The notes beneath the pieces were generated by a model. That model was given only the letters and a program-made list of their open reading frames with translations, had not been told where the DNA came from and made no database searches. Of a stretch of DNA of 64,000 nt, positions 20,008-28,144 are shown one piece after another. Numbering within the stretch: the first letter of the stretch is position 1; every line of letters begins with the position of its first letter. The stretch is from Metapseudomonas resinovorans DSM 21078 (GTDB taxonomy: Bacteria > Pseudomonadota > Gammaproteobacteria > Pseudomonadales > Pseudomonadaceae). The position numbers and the translations under genes were made by a program. The stretch is from NCBI RefSeq assembly GCF_000423545.1, contig NZ_AUIE01000007.1, positions 62,001 to 126,000 on the forward strand, read 5' to 3'.

Positions 20008-21048
20008 ATGCGTATCAGCGATATCCACCAACGCCTCGCCGACCTAGGCGCCCTCCCCGTCCACAGCGGACGGGTGGTGCGTGCCTGGCTGCAGGGCAAG
20101 CCCCTGGATGCCGGTACCCGCCGCCAACACACCGAGCACTTCCTGCCCCTCAGCGTCCGTGACGGCTTGCCCGCGCTGGCCGACGAGTTGGAGGCACTGG
20201 TTCACCTACGTTCGGAGCACCCCGGCTTAGATGGCTCTGCCCGCCTGCTGGTGGCATTGCGCGACGGCCAGATGGTGGAGAGCGTGCTGCTGCCCCGCGA
20301 CGGGCTTTGCGTATCGACCCAGGTCGGCTGCGCCGTGGGTTGCGTGTTCTGCATGACCGGCAAGAGCGGACTGCTGCGCCAGGTGGGCAGCGCCGAGATC
20401 GTCGCCCAGGTCGCCCTCGCCCGCCGCTTCCGGCCGGTGAAGAAAGTCGTGTTCATGGGCATGGGCGAGCCGGCGCACAACCTGGAGAACGTGCTCGAAG
20501 CCATTGATCTGTTGGGCACTGACGGCGGTATCGGCCACAAGAACCTGGTGTTCTCCACCGTCGGCGACATGCGCGTCTTCGAGCGCCTGCCCCAGGAGCG
20601 GGTCAAGCCGGCCCTGGCCTTGTCCTTGCACACCACTCGAGCCGACCTGCGCGAACAGCTGCTGCCCAAGGCACCGCGCATCGCTCCGGATGAGTTGGTT
20701 GAACTGGGCGAGCGTTATGCCCGCACCATCGGCTATCCCATCCAGTACCAGTGGACGCTGCTCAAGGGCATCAACGACAGCCAGGAAGAAATGGACGGCA
20801 TTCTGCGCCTGCTCAAGGGCAAGTACGCGGTGATGAACCTCATCCCCTACAACAGCCTGGATGCAGACGAATACCAGCGCCCCGATGGCGACCGAATCGT
20901 GCAGATGGTCCGCTACCTGCACAGCCGCGGCATCCTTACCAAAGTGCGTAATTCTGCTGGCCAGGACGTCGAGGGTGGCTGCGGCCAGTTGCGCGCCCGA
21001 GCTGTGGAACTGGTCAACACTCGCCGCCTGCGGCACCCCGCCTCCTGA
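20008..21048 (+). CDS. Radical SAM RNA methyltransferase, RlmN/Cfr paralogue
   Basis: 346 residues. Cluster motif CAVGCVFCMTG (CX3CX2C, about 109-119) and the SAM-binding MGMGEPAHNLENV follow the RlmN/Cfr plan. The two cysteines needed for the ping-pong methylation are present (DGLCVST, and GGCGQL near the C-terminus). RlmN methylates C2 of A2503 in 23S rRNA and A37 of some tRNAs; Cfr methylates C8. Pseudomonads have their true rlmN elsewhere (next to pilF/ndk), so this second family member probably has another target. Start at the ATG 20008 with a poor ribosome-binding site. DUF2970 follows. Confidence 0.88.
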   Translation: MRISDIHQRLADLGALPVHSGRVVRAWLQGKPLDAGTRRQHTEHFLPLSVRDGLPALADELEALVHLRSEHPGLDGSARLLVALRDGQMVESVLLPRDGLCVSTQVGCAVGCVFCMTGKSGLLRQVGSAEIVAQVALARRFRPVKKVVFMGMGEPAHNLENVLEAIDLLGTDGGIGHKNLVFSTVGDMRVFERLPQERVKPALALSLHTTRADLREQLLPKAPRIAPDELVELGERYARTIGYPIQYQWTLLKGINDSQEEMDGILRLLKGKYAVMNLIPYNSLDADEYQRPDGDRIVQMVRYLHSRGILTKVRNSAGQDVEGGCGQLRARAVELVNTRRLRHPAS

Positions 21049-21103
21049 GCGATCGGGCAACAGGTTCGTGCCGACGAGCTAAGCTCAGGCCAGGAGGTGT
21101 CCC

Positions 21104-21322
21104 ATGGACGACAAAAATCACGACCAACCCCTGAGCTTCCGCGAAATGCTGCAGAGCGTGCTGGCAGCCGCCTTCGGCGTGCAGAGCGGGAAGAATCACA
21201 GCCGCGACTTCAGTCGCGGCAAGCCCAGCCACTTCATCATCCTCGGCGTGCTCTTCACCGTGGTCTTCGTGCTGGTGCTCTATGGCCTGGTGCGCCTGGT
21301 GCTCCACTTCGCCGGCCTCTGA
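21104..21322 (+). CDS. DUF2970 membrane protein
   Basis: 72 residues. The cytoplasmic N-terminus carries SFREMLQSVLAAAFGVQSGKN, and the C-terminal half is one transmembrane helix (FIILGVLFTVVFVLVLYGL). This is the DUF2970 pattern. AGGAGG precedes the ATG by six bases. It follows the RlmN-like gene by 55 bp. Function unknown. Confidence 0.87.
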   Translation: MDDKNHDQPLSFREMLQSVLAAAFGVQSGKNHSRDFSRGKPSHFIILGVLFTVVFVLVLYGLVRLVLHFAGL

Positions 21323-21342
21323 AGCCTCAGTCGATCAGAGGC
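21315..21342. terminator. Shared hairpin over two convergent stop codons
   Basis: GCCTCTGA (21315-21322) and TCAGAGGC (21335-21342) form a perfect 8-bp stem. It spans the stop codons of DUF2970 and of the convergent binding-protein gene. No T-run, so termination is uncertain. Confidence 0.4.
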
Positions 21343-22412
21343 GCCAGGGAGAAGCGATAGTCGCGCGCGCCTTTCTTGCCCACCAGGCTGAAGGCCCGGA
21401 AGTCCAGGTCGAAGCCATACCGCTCGATATGTTGCAAGAGCCGCGTTGCCTTGTCCCGGTCCAGGGCCATGAACAACCGCACTTCGCGATCCTTGCCACC
21501 ATGACGGGCGAAATCCACGCCAGCGTCGTAGTCATGCAACAGCACCATGGCCCAGCCGCCCAAAGTGAAGTGGCCACTGACCAAGGCGCTGATCTTCCCA
21601 TCAAGATAAGTACGCAAGACTTCCGGTGAATTGTTCAGTGCGGAGAAAAGGAGGTCCTGCCCAGGCTTGCGCCCCAACTCGGTGGCGGCCTGCATCGCGC
21701 CAAAGGCCATTTCATCGTTGGCCGACCACACCAGCTTCACGTCCGGATAGCGCTGAAACAGCTGCAGGGCCTGGGTGTAGGCGCGCTCACGATTCCATTC
21801 GCTGTAGACCAACTGGCGCAGATGGGCATTGGGGAATTCGGCCAGGGCCTGCATGAGGCCTCGCTCACGTCGCTGGGCCGCGGGCGTCTGTTTGACGCCG
21901 GAAAACGCCAGCATGTCGAAGGGCTGGCCAGGCGCCAGGCGCTCCTGTTGTTCCAGCAGCGAGCGCGCCATCAGGTAACCGGCCTCCTCATCATTGGGGA
22001 CCATGCTGCCAATCCAGTCGGGGTAGCGCTCCCGGGTGCCCCCGGTCAGTAACTGCTGATCAGGCGTCAGGTTGCTGTTCACGGTAAACAGCTTGACCCC
22101 ACTGCCGCGCGACAGACGCAGGATTTCAGGCGCCGCGTATTGCTCGTTGACGAACACCAGGTAATCAGGACGATCCGCCCCCTGCAGCACTTCGCGGGCC
22201 TGGTCGAGCATCAAGTCCAGGTCGCGCTCGGCATAGCGGATTTCAAGGTCCATGCCGAGGTCATTGGAGGCCGCCTGCATGAACTGCGCATAACTCGCCC
22301 AGAAGGGTTCGTTGTGACGCCCCGGATTGAGAAAAACCACGGAAGCGGCGCTCAGCGTCTGGCTAACGCCCAGGCAGAGGCACAGTAGAAGGCAGGCACC
22401 CAGTCCTTTCAT
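21327..22412 (-). CDS. Periplasmic sugar-type binding protein (orphan)
   Basis: 361 residues with a signal peptide (MKGLGACLLLCLCLGVSQTLSA). The mature protein has the type I periplasmic-binding fold, with LNPGRHNEPFWASYAQFMQ near the start and KLVWSANDEMAFGAMQAATE later. No ABC permease or ATPase is next to it, so it may feed a two-component sensor encoded elsewhere, as LuxP-type proteins do (inference). The ATG at 22412 follows GGTGATGGA. Confidence 0.82.
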   Translation of the reverse strand: MKGLGACLLLCLCLGVSQTLSAASVVFLNPGRHNEPFWASYAQFMQAASNDLGMDLEIRYAERDLDLMLDQAREVLQGADRPDYLVFVNEQYAAPEILRLSRGSGVKLFTVNSNLTPDQQLLTGGTRERYPDWIGSMVPNDEEAGYLMARSLLEQQERLAPGQPFDMLAFSGVKQTPAAQRRERGLMQALAEFPNAHLRQLVYSEWNRERAYTQALQLFQRYPDVKLVWSANDEMAFGAMQAATELGRKPGQDLLFSALNNSPEVLRTYLDGKISALVSGHFTLGGWAMVLLHDYDAGVDFARHGGKDREVRLFMALDRDKATRLLQHIERYGFDLDFRAFSLVGKKGARDYRFSLAPLID

Positions 22413-22472
22413 TCCATCACCCAGGAAAAATCGGCGGCGCAGTATAACTGCTTCTTACCGGGTGATCGGAGG

Positions 22473-22494
22473 TAACGGGGCCGCCAGGCCCCGT
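22473..22494 (-). terminator. Hairpin after the 37-aa gene
   Basis: AACGGGGCC/GGCCCCGTT, a perfect 9-bp stem with a 4-base loop, directly after the stop of the 37-aa gene. On the minus strand there is no T-run; on the plus strand TTCTTT follows. Confidence 0.55.
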
Positions 22495-22497
22495 TCT

Positions 22498-22611
22498 TTA
22501 CTGGTGGCTGACCCAGAACACCGCAGTGGTAACGGCGATCAGGATCAAGAAGAAGATGGCCCAGGCATCGACCTTGCTGTCGTGGCTGGAATCTTCGGAA
22601 TGCTCGGTCAT
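22498..22611 (-). CDS. 37-aa single-span membrane peptide
   Basis: The protein is 37 residues: a charged N-terminus (MTEHSEDSSHDSKVD) then one membrane helix (AWAIFFLILIAVTTAVFWV) and SHQ. A strong ribosome-binding site (GGGGGA) lies four bases before the ATG, and a hairpin follows the stop. The acidic, serine-rich tail probably stays in the cytoplasm. Function unknown. It lies upstream of, and on the same strand as, the orphan binding-protein gene. Confidence 0.75.
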   Translation of the reverse strand: MTEHSEDSSHDSKVDAWAIFFLILIAVTTAVFWVSHQ

Positions 22612-22688
22612 GACGTCCCCCAATTGTTGTGGTTATAGGCGGCTTGCACTTCGAGTAAAGACCAGCCCCCGCGGGGCCTCAAGCCGAA

Positions 22689-22762
22689 GGGTTATGCGCG
22701 GCCCCAAGGCAATAACTTCTGGTTCTTTACATATACTCAAACATCACTTTTGCGCATAACCC
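22689..22762. promoter_or_regulatory. Widely spaced inverted repeat upstream of cysI
   Basis: GGGTTATGCGC (22689-22699) and its exact reverse complement (22752-22762) flank an AT-rich segment with a possible -10 TATACT near 22730. This is the likely cysI promoter region; a CysB-type activator site may lie here, but I cannot assign one. Confidence 0.45.
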
Positions 22763-22848
22763 CGAACTGGTATCTTCCTCCGGCTCCGCGGGGAGTGCGC
22801 GGCCGTGCGCGCAGAAAAGCTGTAAGCAGCCTGACAACAGGACATTTC

Positions 22849-24507
22849 ATGTACGTATACGACGAGTACGATCAACGGATCGTCGAGGACCGCGTCAAGC
22901 AGTTCCGCGATCAGACCCGCCGCTATCTGGAAGGCGAGCTTTCGGGTGAGGAATTCCGCCCGCTGCGCCTGCAGAACGGCCTGTACATCCAGCGCTACGC
23001 GCCCATGCTGCGTGTCGCCGTGCCTTACGGCCTGCTCTCTTCCGTCCAGGTGCGCAAGCTGGCGCAGATCGCTCGCGATTACGACAAGGGCTACGCCCAC
23101 ATCAGCACCCGCCAGAACGTCCAGTTCAACTGGCCGGAACTGGAAGACGTGCCGGAAATCCTCGCCGAGCTGGCCACCGTGCAGATGCACGCCATCCAGA
23201 CCAGCGGCAACTGCATCCGCAACACCACCACCGACCAGTTCGCCGGCGTTGCCCGTGACGAACTCGTCGACCCGCGCCCCTGGTGCGAGATCATCCGTCA
23301 GTGGTCCACCTTCCACCCGGAATTCTCCCACCTGCCGCGCAAGTTCAAGATCGCCGTCAACGGCGCTGTGAGCGACCGTGCAGCCATCGAAGTCCACGAC
23401 ATCGGTCTGGAAGCGGTGCAGAACGAAGCCGGCGAACTGGGCTTCCGCGTATCAGTCGGTGGCGGCCTGGGCCGTACCCCGATCGTCGGCAGCTTCATCA
23501 ACGAGTTCCTGCCTTGGCAGCACCTGATCAGCTATCTCGACGCGATCCTGCGCGTGTACAACCGCTACGGCCGTCGGGATAACAAGTACAAGGCGCGCAT
23601 CAAGATCCTGGTCAAGGCGCTGACCCCGGAAGTGTTCGCCGAGCGCGTGAACGCCGAATGGGTACACCTGAAGGATGGCCCGACCACCCTGACCGAAGCC
23701 GAAGTGGAGCGTGTCGCCAAGCACTTCGTCGACCCGACGTACAAGACCCTGGAAGACCAGGACGCCGCCCTCGCTGCCCTGGATGCCGAGCACCCGGGCT
23801 TCGCCCGCTGGCGCGAGCGCAACGTGATTGCCCACAAGAAGCCCGGCTATGCCGCCGTGACCCTGTCGCTCAAGCCCACTGGCGTCGCGCCGGGCGATGT
23901 CACCGACAAGCAGCTGGACGCCATCGCCGACCTGGCTGATCGCTACTGCTTCGGCGAAGTGCGCAACAGCCACAACCAGAACATCATCCTGGCCGACGTC
24001 GAGCAGGCCCAGCTCTTCACCCTCTGGGGCGAGCTGCGCGAACTCGGCTTCGCCACCCCGAACGTGGGTCTGCTGACCGACATCATCTGCTGCCCGGGCG
24101 GCGATTTCTGCTCCCTGGCCAACGCCAAGTCGATCCCGGTGGCCGAAGCCATCCAGCGTCGTTTCGACGACCTGGACTATCTGTTCGACATCGGTAACCT
24201 CGACCTGAACATTTCCGGCTGCATGAACGCCTGCGGCCACCACCACGTCGGCCACATCGGCATCCTCGGCGTGGACAAGAAGGGCCAGGAGTTCTACCAG
24301 GTGTCCCTCGGCGGCAGCGCCGGCCGTGATGCCAGCCTGGCGCAGATCCTCGGCCCGTCCTTCGCCCAGGACGAAATGGCCGACGTGATCGAGAAGATCA
24401 TCAAGGTCTACGTGGAACAGCGCACCGAAGACGAGCAATTCCTCGACACCTTCCGCCGCATTGGTATCGACCCGTTCAAGGAGCGCGTTTATGCAGCGAA
24501 TCATTAA
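22849..24507 (+). CDS. cysI: Sulfite reductase hemoprotein subunit
   Basis: 552 residues starting MYVYDEYDQRIVEDRVKQF. Two nitrite/sulfite reductase half-domains. The C-terminal half carries the cluster and siroheme cysteines (IICCPGGDFCSLAN and ISGCMNACGHHHVGHIGI). It reduces sulfite to sulfide for cysteine synthesis. No flavoprotein subunit (CysJ) is nearby, so electrons probably come from a ferredoxin-type partner. The frame is open 33 codons upstream; the 22849 start has the conserved N-terminus. It overlaps the next gene by 17 bp, indicating translational coupling. Confidence 0.95.
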   Translation: MYVYDEYDQRIVEDRVKQFRDQTRRYLEGELSGEEFRPLRLQNGLYIQRYAPMLRVAVPYGLLSSVQVRKLAQIARDYDKGYAHISTRQNVQFNWPELEDVPEILAELATVQMHAIQTSGNCIRNTTTDQFAGVARDELVDPRPWCEIIRQWSTFHPEFSHLPRKFKIAVNGAVSDRAAIEVHDIGLEAVQNEAGELGFRVSVGGGLGRTPIVGSFINEFLPWQHLISYLDAILRVYNRYGRRDNKYKARIKILVKALTPEVFAERVNAEWVHLKDGPTTLTEAEVERVAKHFVDPTYKTLEDQDAALAALDAEHPGFARWRERNVIAHKKPGYAAVTLSLKPTGVAPGDVTDKQLDAIADLADRYCFGEVRNSHNQNIILADVEQAQLFTLWGELRELGFATPNVGLLTDIICCPGGDFCSLANAKSIPVAEAIQRRFDDLDYLFDIGNLDLNISGCMNACGHHHVGHIGILGVDKKGQEFYQVSLGGSAGRDASLAQILGPSFAQDEMADVIEKIIKVYVEQRTEDEQFLDTFRRIGIDPFKERVYAANH

Positions 24508-24991
24508 GAACGGTCAGGTCATCGACGAAACCTGGCACCTGCTGGCCAAGGACGCGACCCTGGACGGTATCCCCAACTGTGACGACATCATCATCCCGCT
24601 GGCGCTCTGGCGCGATCACGCCCATGCACTGAAAGCCCGCGACGGTGGCCTCGGTGTCTGGCTGGACAGCGACGAAGAGATCGAAGAGATCGCCGACGAC
24701 CTGGAACACTTCCAGGTCATCGCGCTGAACTTCCCGGCCTTCACTGACGGCCGCCACTCCTCCACCGCCTACCTGCTGCGCCAACGCTACGGCTACAAGG
24801 GTGAAGTACGCGCCATAGGCGACGTGCTGCGCGACCAGCTTTTCGCCCTCCAGCGTTGTGGCTTTGACGCCTTTGCACTGAGGGCGGACAAGGACCCTTA
24901 CGACGCCCTCAAGGCCTTCGAAGAGTTCTCCGAGGTCTACCAGGCATCCAGCGACCAGCCCCTGCCGCTGTTCCGCCGCCGTACGGCCTGA
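24491..24991 (+). CDS. DUF934 protein, sulfite-reduction partner
   Basis: 166 residues starting MQRIIKNGQVIDETWHLL. DUF934 proteins are almost always encoded right after cysI in proteobacteria, and that is the arrangement here. The sequence has no cofactor motif; the C-terminal half (RQRYGYKGEVRAIGDVLRDQ, then DPYDALKAFEEFSEVYQAS) is typical of the family. It may help electron delivery or enzyme stability (inference). A terminator follows at 25009. Confidence 0.93.
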   Translation: MQRIIKNGQVIDETWHLLAKDATLDGIPNCDDIIIPLALWRDHAHALKARDGGLGVWLDSDEEIEEIADDLEHFQVIALNFPAFTDGRHSSTAYLLRQRYGYKGEVRAIGDVLRDQLFALQRCGFDAFALRADKDPYDALKAFEEFSEVYQASSDQPLPLFRRRTA

Positions 24992-25008
24992 GTGATGCGC
25001 CAACAAAG

Positions 25009-25032
25009 AGCCCCGCACACGCGGGGCTTTTT
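25009..25032 (+). terminator. Terminator of the cysI operon
   Basis: Perfect 8-bp stem AGCCCCGC/GCGGGGCT with loop ACAC, then TTTT. Confidence 0.92.
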
Positions 25033-25069
25033 GTTGGGCCAATCGATCTCTTGCAGGTGCGAGTAAACA

Positions 25070-25090
25070 TCCACGTTCGTAGAACGTGGA
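25070..25090. repeat. 9-bp stem-loop of unknown kind
   Basis: TCCACGTTC, loop GTA, GAACGTGGA. No T-run. It may be an end of a lost small mobile element. Confidence 0.5.
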
Positions 25091-25141
25091 CTTGCTTTTA
25101 ACCCCCCCATAAGGGAGCGTCTCGGAGGCGGCCGGCAAATC

Positions 25142-25201
25142 GTAGCCCAGATAAAATCCGAGAACGGCGGTTGGACTTCTCCCGGACTTCATTCGGGCTA
25201 C
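25142..25201. repeat. Degenerate GTAGCCC-type inverted repeat
   Basis: GTAGCCC at 25142-25148 and GGGCTAC at 25195-25201 bound a 60-bp unit containing GATAAAATCCG and CCCGGACTTCATTC. Repeats of this kind are common between Pseudomonas genes and behave like small non-autonomous elements. Confidence 0.55.
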
Positions 25202-25207
25202 TGACGT

Positions 25208-25272
25208 GCAGGAGCGAGCTTGCTCGCGAAACTTCGTGCCTGGGCTGTTCGCGAGCAAGCTCGCTCCTACAG
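25208..25272. repeat. REP doublet (BIME-like)
   Basis: GGAGCGAGCTTGCTCGCGAA (25211-25230) and its exact reverse complement (25249-25268) are separated by 18 bp. Each unit also contains its own palindrome (GCGAGC-TT-GCTCGC). This is the well-known Pseudomonas REP in inverted pairing, mobilised by REP-associated tyrosine transposases. Confidence 0.92.
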
Positions 25273-25338
25273 ACAGTCCGATTTCATCCTGCTAGTAGCT
25301 TCCCAAGTTCAAATGAATCCGCCCCTGCCGTTTCCAGC

Positions 25339-25920
25339 TTACGGCGCGCGAACCGCATCCCAGGCCACCTGTATGAACAGCTCGCGGCAATCGGCCAGAC
25401 TGGTGCGGGTACGCCCCGCCAGCCAATTGCGGGTGAAGTCCTGGACCGGCCCGATGACGACAGAAACGAAGCAGTCGCGTGGCATCTCGCGATAGGCCCC
25501 TCTCTCACGATAAGGCCGCAGTATCTCTTCAATGCGCCCATGGTGCAGACGGTTGGTTTCCCGTAGCTGCTCACCCAGCTCGCTCGCCTCCACCCTCCCC
25601 CGGCTGTGCAGGATGAACCGTGCCCAGTCCGGGTTCTCCAGCACCCAGTCGACATAACAGGCCACCAGCAGCTTGATGCAACCCTCGGCGCTATCCACCT
25701 TGGCGAACCCCGCCTCCAGCAAACGCGCATAGCCACTCACCCCCTCCAGATAGAGAGCGGCAATGATGCGTTCCTTGTTGCCGAAATGGTGGTAGAGGCT
25801 GCCGATGCTGGCACCGGATCGGTCGCGGATCATCTCGATGGTGGTGGCATCCACGCCCTGTTCACTGAAGCAGGCCAGCGCGGCCTGGAGGATGTCGTCT
25901 TTTCGGGAGGGACGGCCCAT
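25339..25920 (-). CDS. TetR-family repressor
   Basis: 193 residues. The N-terminal helix-turn-helix (MGRPSRKDDILQAALACFSE, then IRDRSGASIGSLYHHFGNKE, about residues 1-50) is classic TetR; the rest is the helical ligand domain. It faces away from the hydrolase gene, and overlapping palindromes lie between them, so it probably represses itself and the hydrolase. The ligand is unknown. Confidence 0.92.
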   Translation of the reverse strand: MGRPSRKDDILQAALACFSEQGVDATTIEMIRDRSGASIGSLYHHFGNKERIIAALYLEGVSGYARLLEAGFAKVDSAEGCIKLLVACYVDWVLENPDWARFILHSRGRVEASELGEQLRETNRLHHGRIEEILRPYRERGAYREMPRDCFVSVVIGPVQDFTRNWLAGRTRTSLADCRELFIQVAWDAVRAP

Positions 25921-25938
25921 TGGATTCCTCTAATGAAA

Positions 25939-25968
25939 CTAGAATATTTTTCTAGAATAACTTTCTAG
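25939..25968. promoter_or_regulatory. Overlapping palindromic operator for the TetR repressor
   Basis: CTAGAA-N5-TTCTAG at 25939-25955 and again at 25952-25968. The two 17-bp palindromes share four bases (CTAG) and are spaced 13 bp apart. They lie 18 bp before the tetR start and 64 bp before the hydrolase ATG, where they could block both promoters and bind two repressor dimers. Confidence 0.75.
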
Positions 25969-26031
25969 CTTTCGTATACTGCCCGGGTTCGCGTTTTTCC
26001 AGAAGCCCTTTCCAAAGCCAGGACGGATGCA

Positions 26032-26886
26032 ATGATCAGTTCGACAGAATCCCGGATCGACAACGGCAACGGCCACCTCATCAGCACCAATTGGTTCCGC
26101 CCCGAAGGCGAGGCCCTGGCCGCGGTGCTGATAGTACCCGCCATGGGCGTACCCCAGCGCTATTACGCGCCCTTCGCCACCTGGCTAGCGGAACGCGGCT
26201 ATCTAGTTGCCACTTTCGACTATGTCGGTATGGGCCAATCTCGCAACGGCCACCTGCGGGACCTGGACGTGGATATCCTCGATTGGGCCCGCCATGACTG
26301 CAGCACCATGCTTTCGCTCGTGGCCAACGCCGCCGGGGACAAACCGCTGTACTGGATCGGCCACAGCCTGGGCGGGCAGATCCTGCCCTTCGTCGAAGGA
26401 GCCGAGCGCATCAGCAAGGTGCTGACCATCGCCACCGGCAGCGGCTACTGGCGGGAAAACACCGCGGAGCTGCGTCGTCGGGTCTGGCTGTTGTGGTTCC
26501 TGGTGGCACCGCTGGTCACGCCGCTGGCCGGCTACTTCCCTGGCAAGCGCCTGGGCATGGTGGGCGACTTGCCCAAGGGCGTGATTCAACAGTGGCGCCG
26601 CTGGTGCCTGAACCCGGAATACGCGGTGGGCGCTGAAGGTGAGCGTGTGCGGGAAGCCTATTCCGCGGTACGCACACCGATCACCTCCATCTCTTTCACC
26701 GACGACGAGATGATGTCCGGGCGCAACACCGAGTCGCTGCACAGCTTCTATCGCCAGGCGCAGAAGAGCTTCAAGCGCATCGCCCCGGCAGATGTGGGCG
26801 AGAAAAGCATCGGTCACTTCGGCTTCTTCAAGCCGCAGTACGAACGCTCCCTGTGGCAAAGCGTGCTGCTGCCCGAGCTGGCCTGA
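26032..26886 (+). CDS. Alpha/beta hydrolase (COG4757-like)
   Basis: 284 residues. The Ser elbow is GHSLGG (about 111-116), the likely acid lies near SFTDDEMMS (about 224-231), and the His is in SIGHFGFF (about 262-269). Conserved VGMGQSRNG follows an early strand. No signal peptide, so cytoplasmic. The substrate is unknown; TetR control suggests a small hydrophobic ester or lactone (inference). Divergent from tetR over a clear operator. Confidence 0.85.
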   Translation: MISSTESRIDNGNGHLISTNWFRPEGEALAAVLIVPAMGVPQRYYAPFATWLAERGYLVATFDYVGMGQSRNGHLRDLDVDILDWARHDCSTMLSLVANAAGDKPLYWIGHSLGGQILPFVEGAERISKVLTIATGSGYWRENTAELRRRVWLLWFLVAPLVTPLAGYFPGKRLGMVGDLPKGVIQQWRRWCLNPEYAVGAEGERVREAYSAVRTPITSISFTDDEMMSGRNTESLHSFYRQAQKSFKRIAPADVGEKSIGHFGFFKPQYERSLWQSVLLPELA

Positions 26887-26907
26887 GCCAGCCCGGGCCC
26901 GTTGGGC

Positions 26908-27933
26908 TCATTGCCAGAAACGCTGCTGGCTGAGGCGTCCCCACCAGTTCAGCAGCACTCGATCGATGGCCACACTGGCGGCAAGGCCGACGCGCTCCTG
27001 CAAGCTTTTGCGCGCCGCATAGTGCAGGTGGAACAGCTCGGCTTCCTTGGCGCGTTCAGCCAGGTACTCGTCGCTGGTGCGCAGTTCGTCCACCAGTTGC
27101 TTCTCCAACGCCGCCATGCCCAGCCAGACCTCGCCCGTGGCGATTTCGGCCATGTCCAGCTGAGGTCGGTAGCGACCGACGAAACCCTTGAACAGCTCAT
27201 GGGTGGTCTCGAGGTCTTCCTGGAACTTCTGCCGTCCCTTCTCGGTGTTCTCACCAAACACAGTGAGGGTGCGCTTGTACTCGCCGGCAGTGAGCACTTC
27301 GAAGTCGATATCGTGCTTCTTCAGCAAGCGGTGCACGTTGGGCAGCTGCGCCACGACGCCAATGGAGCCGATGATGGAAAACGGCGCGGCAAGGATCTTC
27401 TGGCCGATGCACGCCATCATGTAGCCGCCGCTGGCAGCCACCTTGTCCACACAGATGGTGAGCGGCACACCGGCGTCGCGAATACGGGCCAGTTGCGACG
27501 ACGCCAGGCCGTAGCTGTGCACCATGCCGCCGCCGCTCTCCAGGCGCACCACCACCTCGTCCTTGTCCGTGGCCATGGACAGCAGTGCAGTCACTTCATG
27601 GCGCAGGTGATCGGTGGCCGAGGCCTTGATATCGCCATCGAAGTCCAGCACGAAGACCCGCGACTTCTGCCCTGCCGACTTCTTCGCCTGTTTCGCCGCT
27701 TTGGCTTCGGCCTTGCGCAGTGACTTCAGGCGCGCTTTGTCCAATACCGAGTGCTCCAGGCGCTCGCGCAAGTCCTTGTAGAAATCGTTGAGCTTGCGGA
27801 CATCCAGATGGCCGCTGGCCACGCGCCGGTTGCGGCCACGCAGTGCGGCAATAGCCGCCAGCACCACCAGGATGGCCACCAGCACGGTTACCGTCCTGGC
27901 CAGAAAGCCTGCATACTCGGCAAAGAATTCCAC
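26908..27933 (-). CDS. sohB: Inner-membrane serine protease SohB
   Basis: 341 residues from a GTG start (VEFFAEYAGFLARTVTVLV) that follows AAGGGGG; the frame is open further upstream but without support. One N-terminal membrane helix, a lysine-rich cytoplasmic linker, then the S49 protease fold with FSIIGSIGVVAQ (nucleophile Ser) and AGEYKRTLT (general-base Lys). S49 enzymes of this kind degrade or shave membrane peptides. Convergent with the hydrolase, with a 21-bp gap. Confidence 0.93.
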   Translation of the reverse strand: MEFFAEYAGFLARTVTVLVAILVVLAAIAALRGRNRRVASGHLDVRKLNDFYKDLRERLEHSVLDKARLKSLRKAEAKAAKQAKKSAGQKSRVFVLDFDGDIKASATDHLRHEVTALLSMATDKDEVVVRLESGGGMVHSYGLASSQLARIRDAGVPLTICVDKVAASGGYMMACIGQKILAAPFSIIGSIGVVAQLPNVHRLLKKHDIDFEVLTAGEYKRTLTVFGENTEKGRQKFQEDLETTHELFKGFVGRYRPQLDMAEIATGEVWLGMAALEKQLVDELRTSDEYLAERAKEAELFHLHYAARKSLQERVGLAASVAIDRVLLNWWGRLSQQRFWQ

Positions 27934-28144
27934 GTGTATCCCCCTTGTCATCCCCGCTGGCGCCAGCCTTTCGGCGGCGCAAAGACCAGCAAGCATAACG
28001 GCGCGAACCCCTGCTCGCCAGCGAGCTGAAACGTCTGCATAAACAGTGGGAATGCATTCAAACAAGCGTATGTTTTTTCGTTGACAGGCCTAAGGCTTCC
28101 TCATACCCTCGCGGAACTTTCAACCTCGCGGGACGGCAGCGTAC

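Larger units (their letters stand above)
25033..25338. other. Repeat island, no gene
   Basis: About 300 bp holding a hairpin (25070-25090), a GTAGCCC-type repeat (25142-25201) and a REP pair (25208-25272). I see no coding frame. Confidence 0.7.

Noticed and set aside
25070-25272. Possible small CRISPR array
   Set aside because: The repeats are of different kinds and in inverted pairs, not evenly spaced direct repeats with unique spacers.
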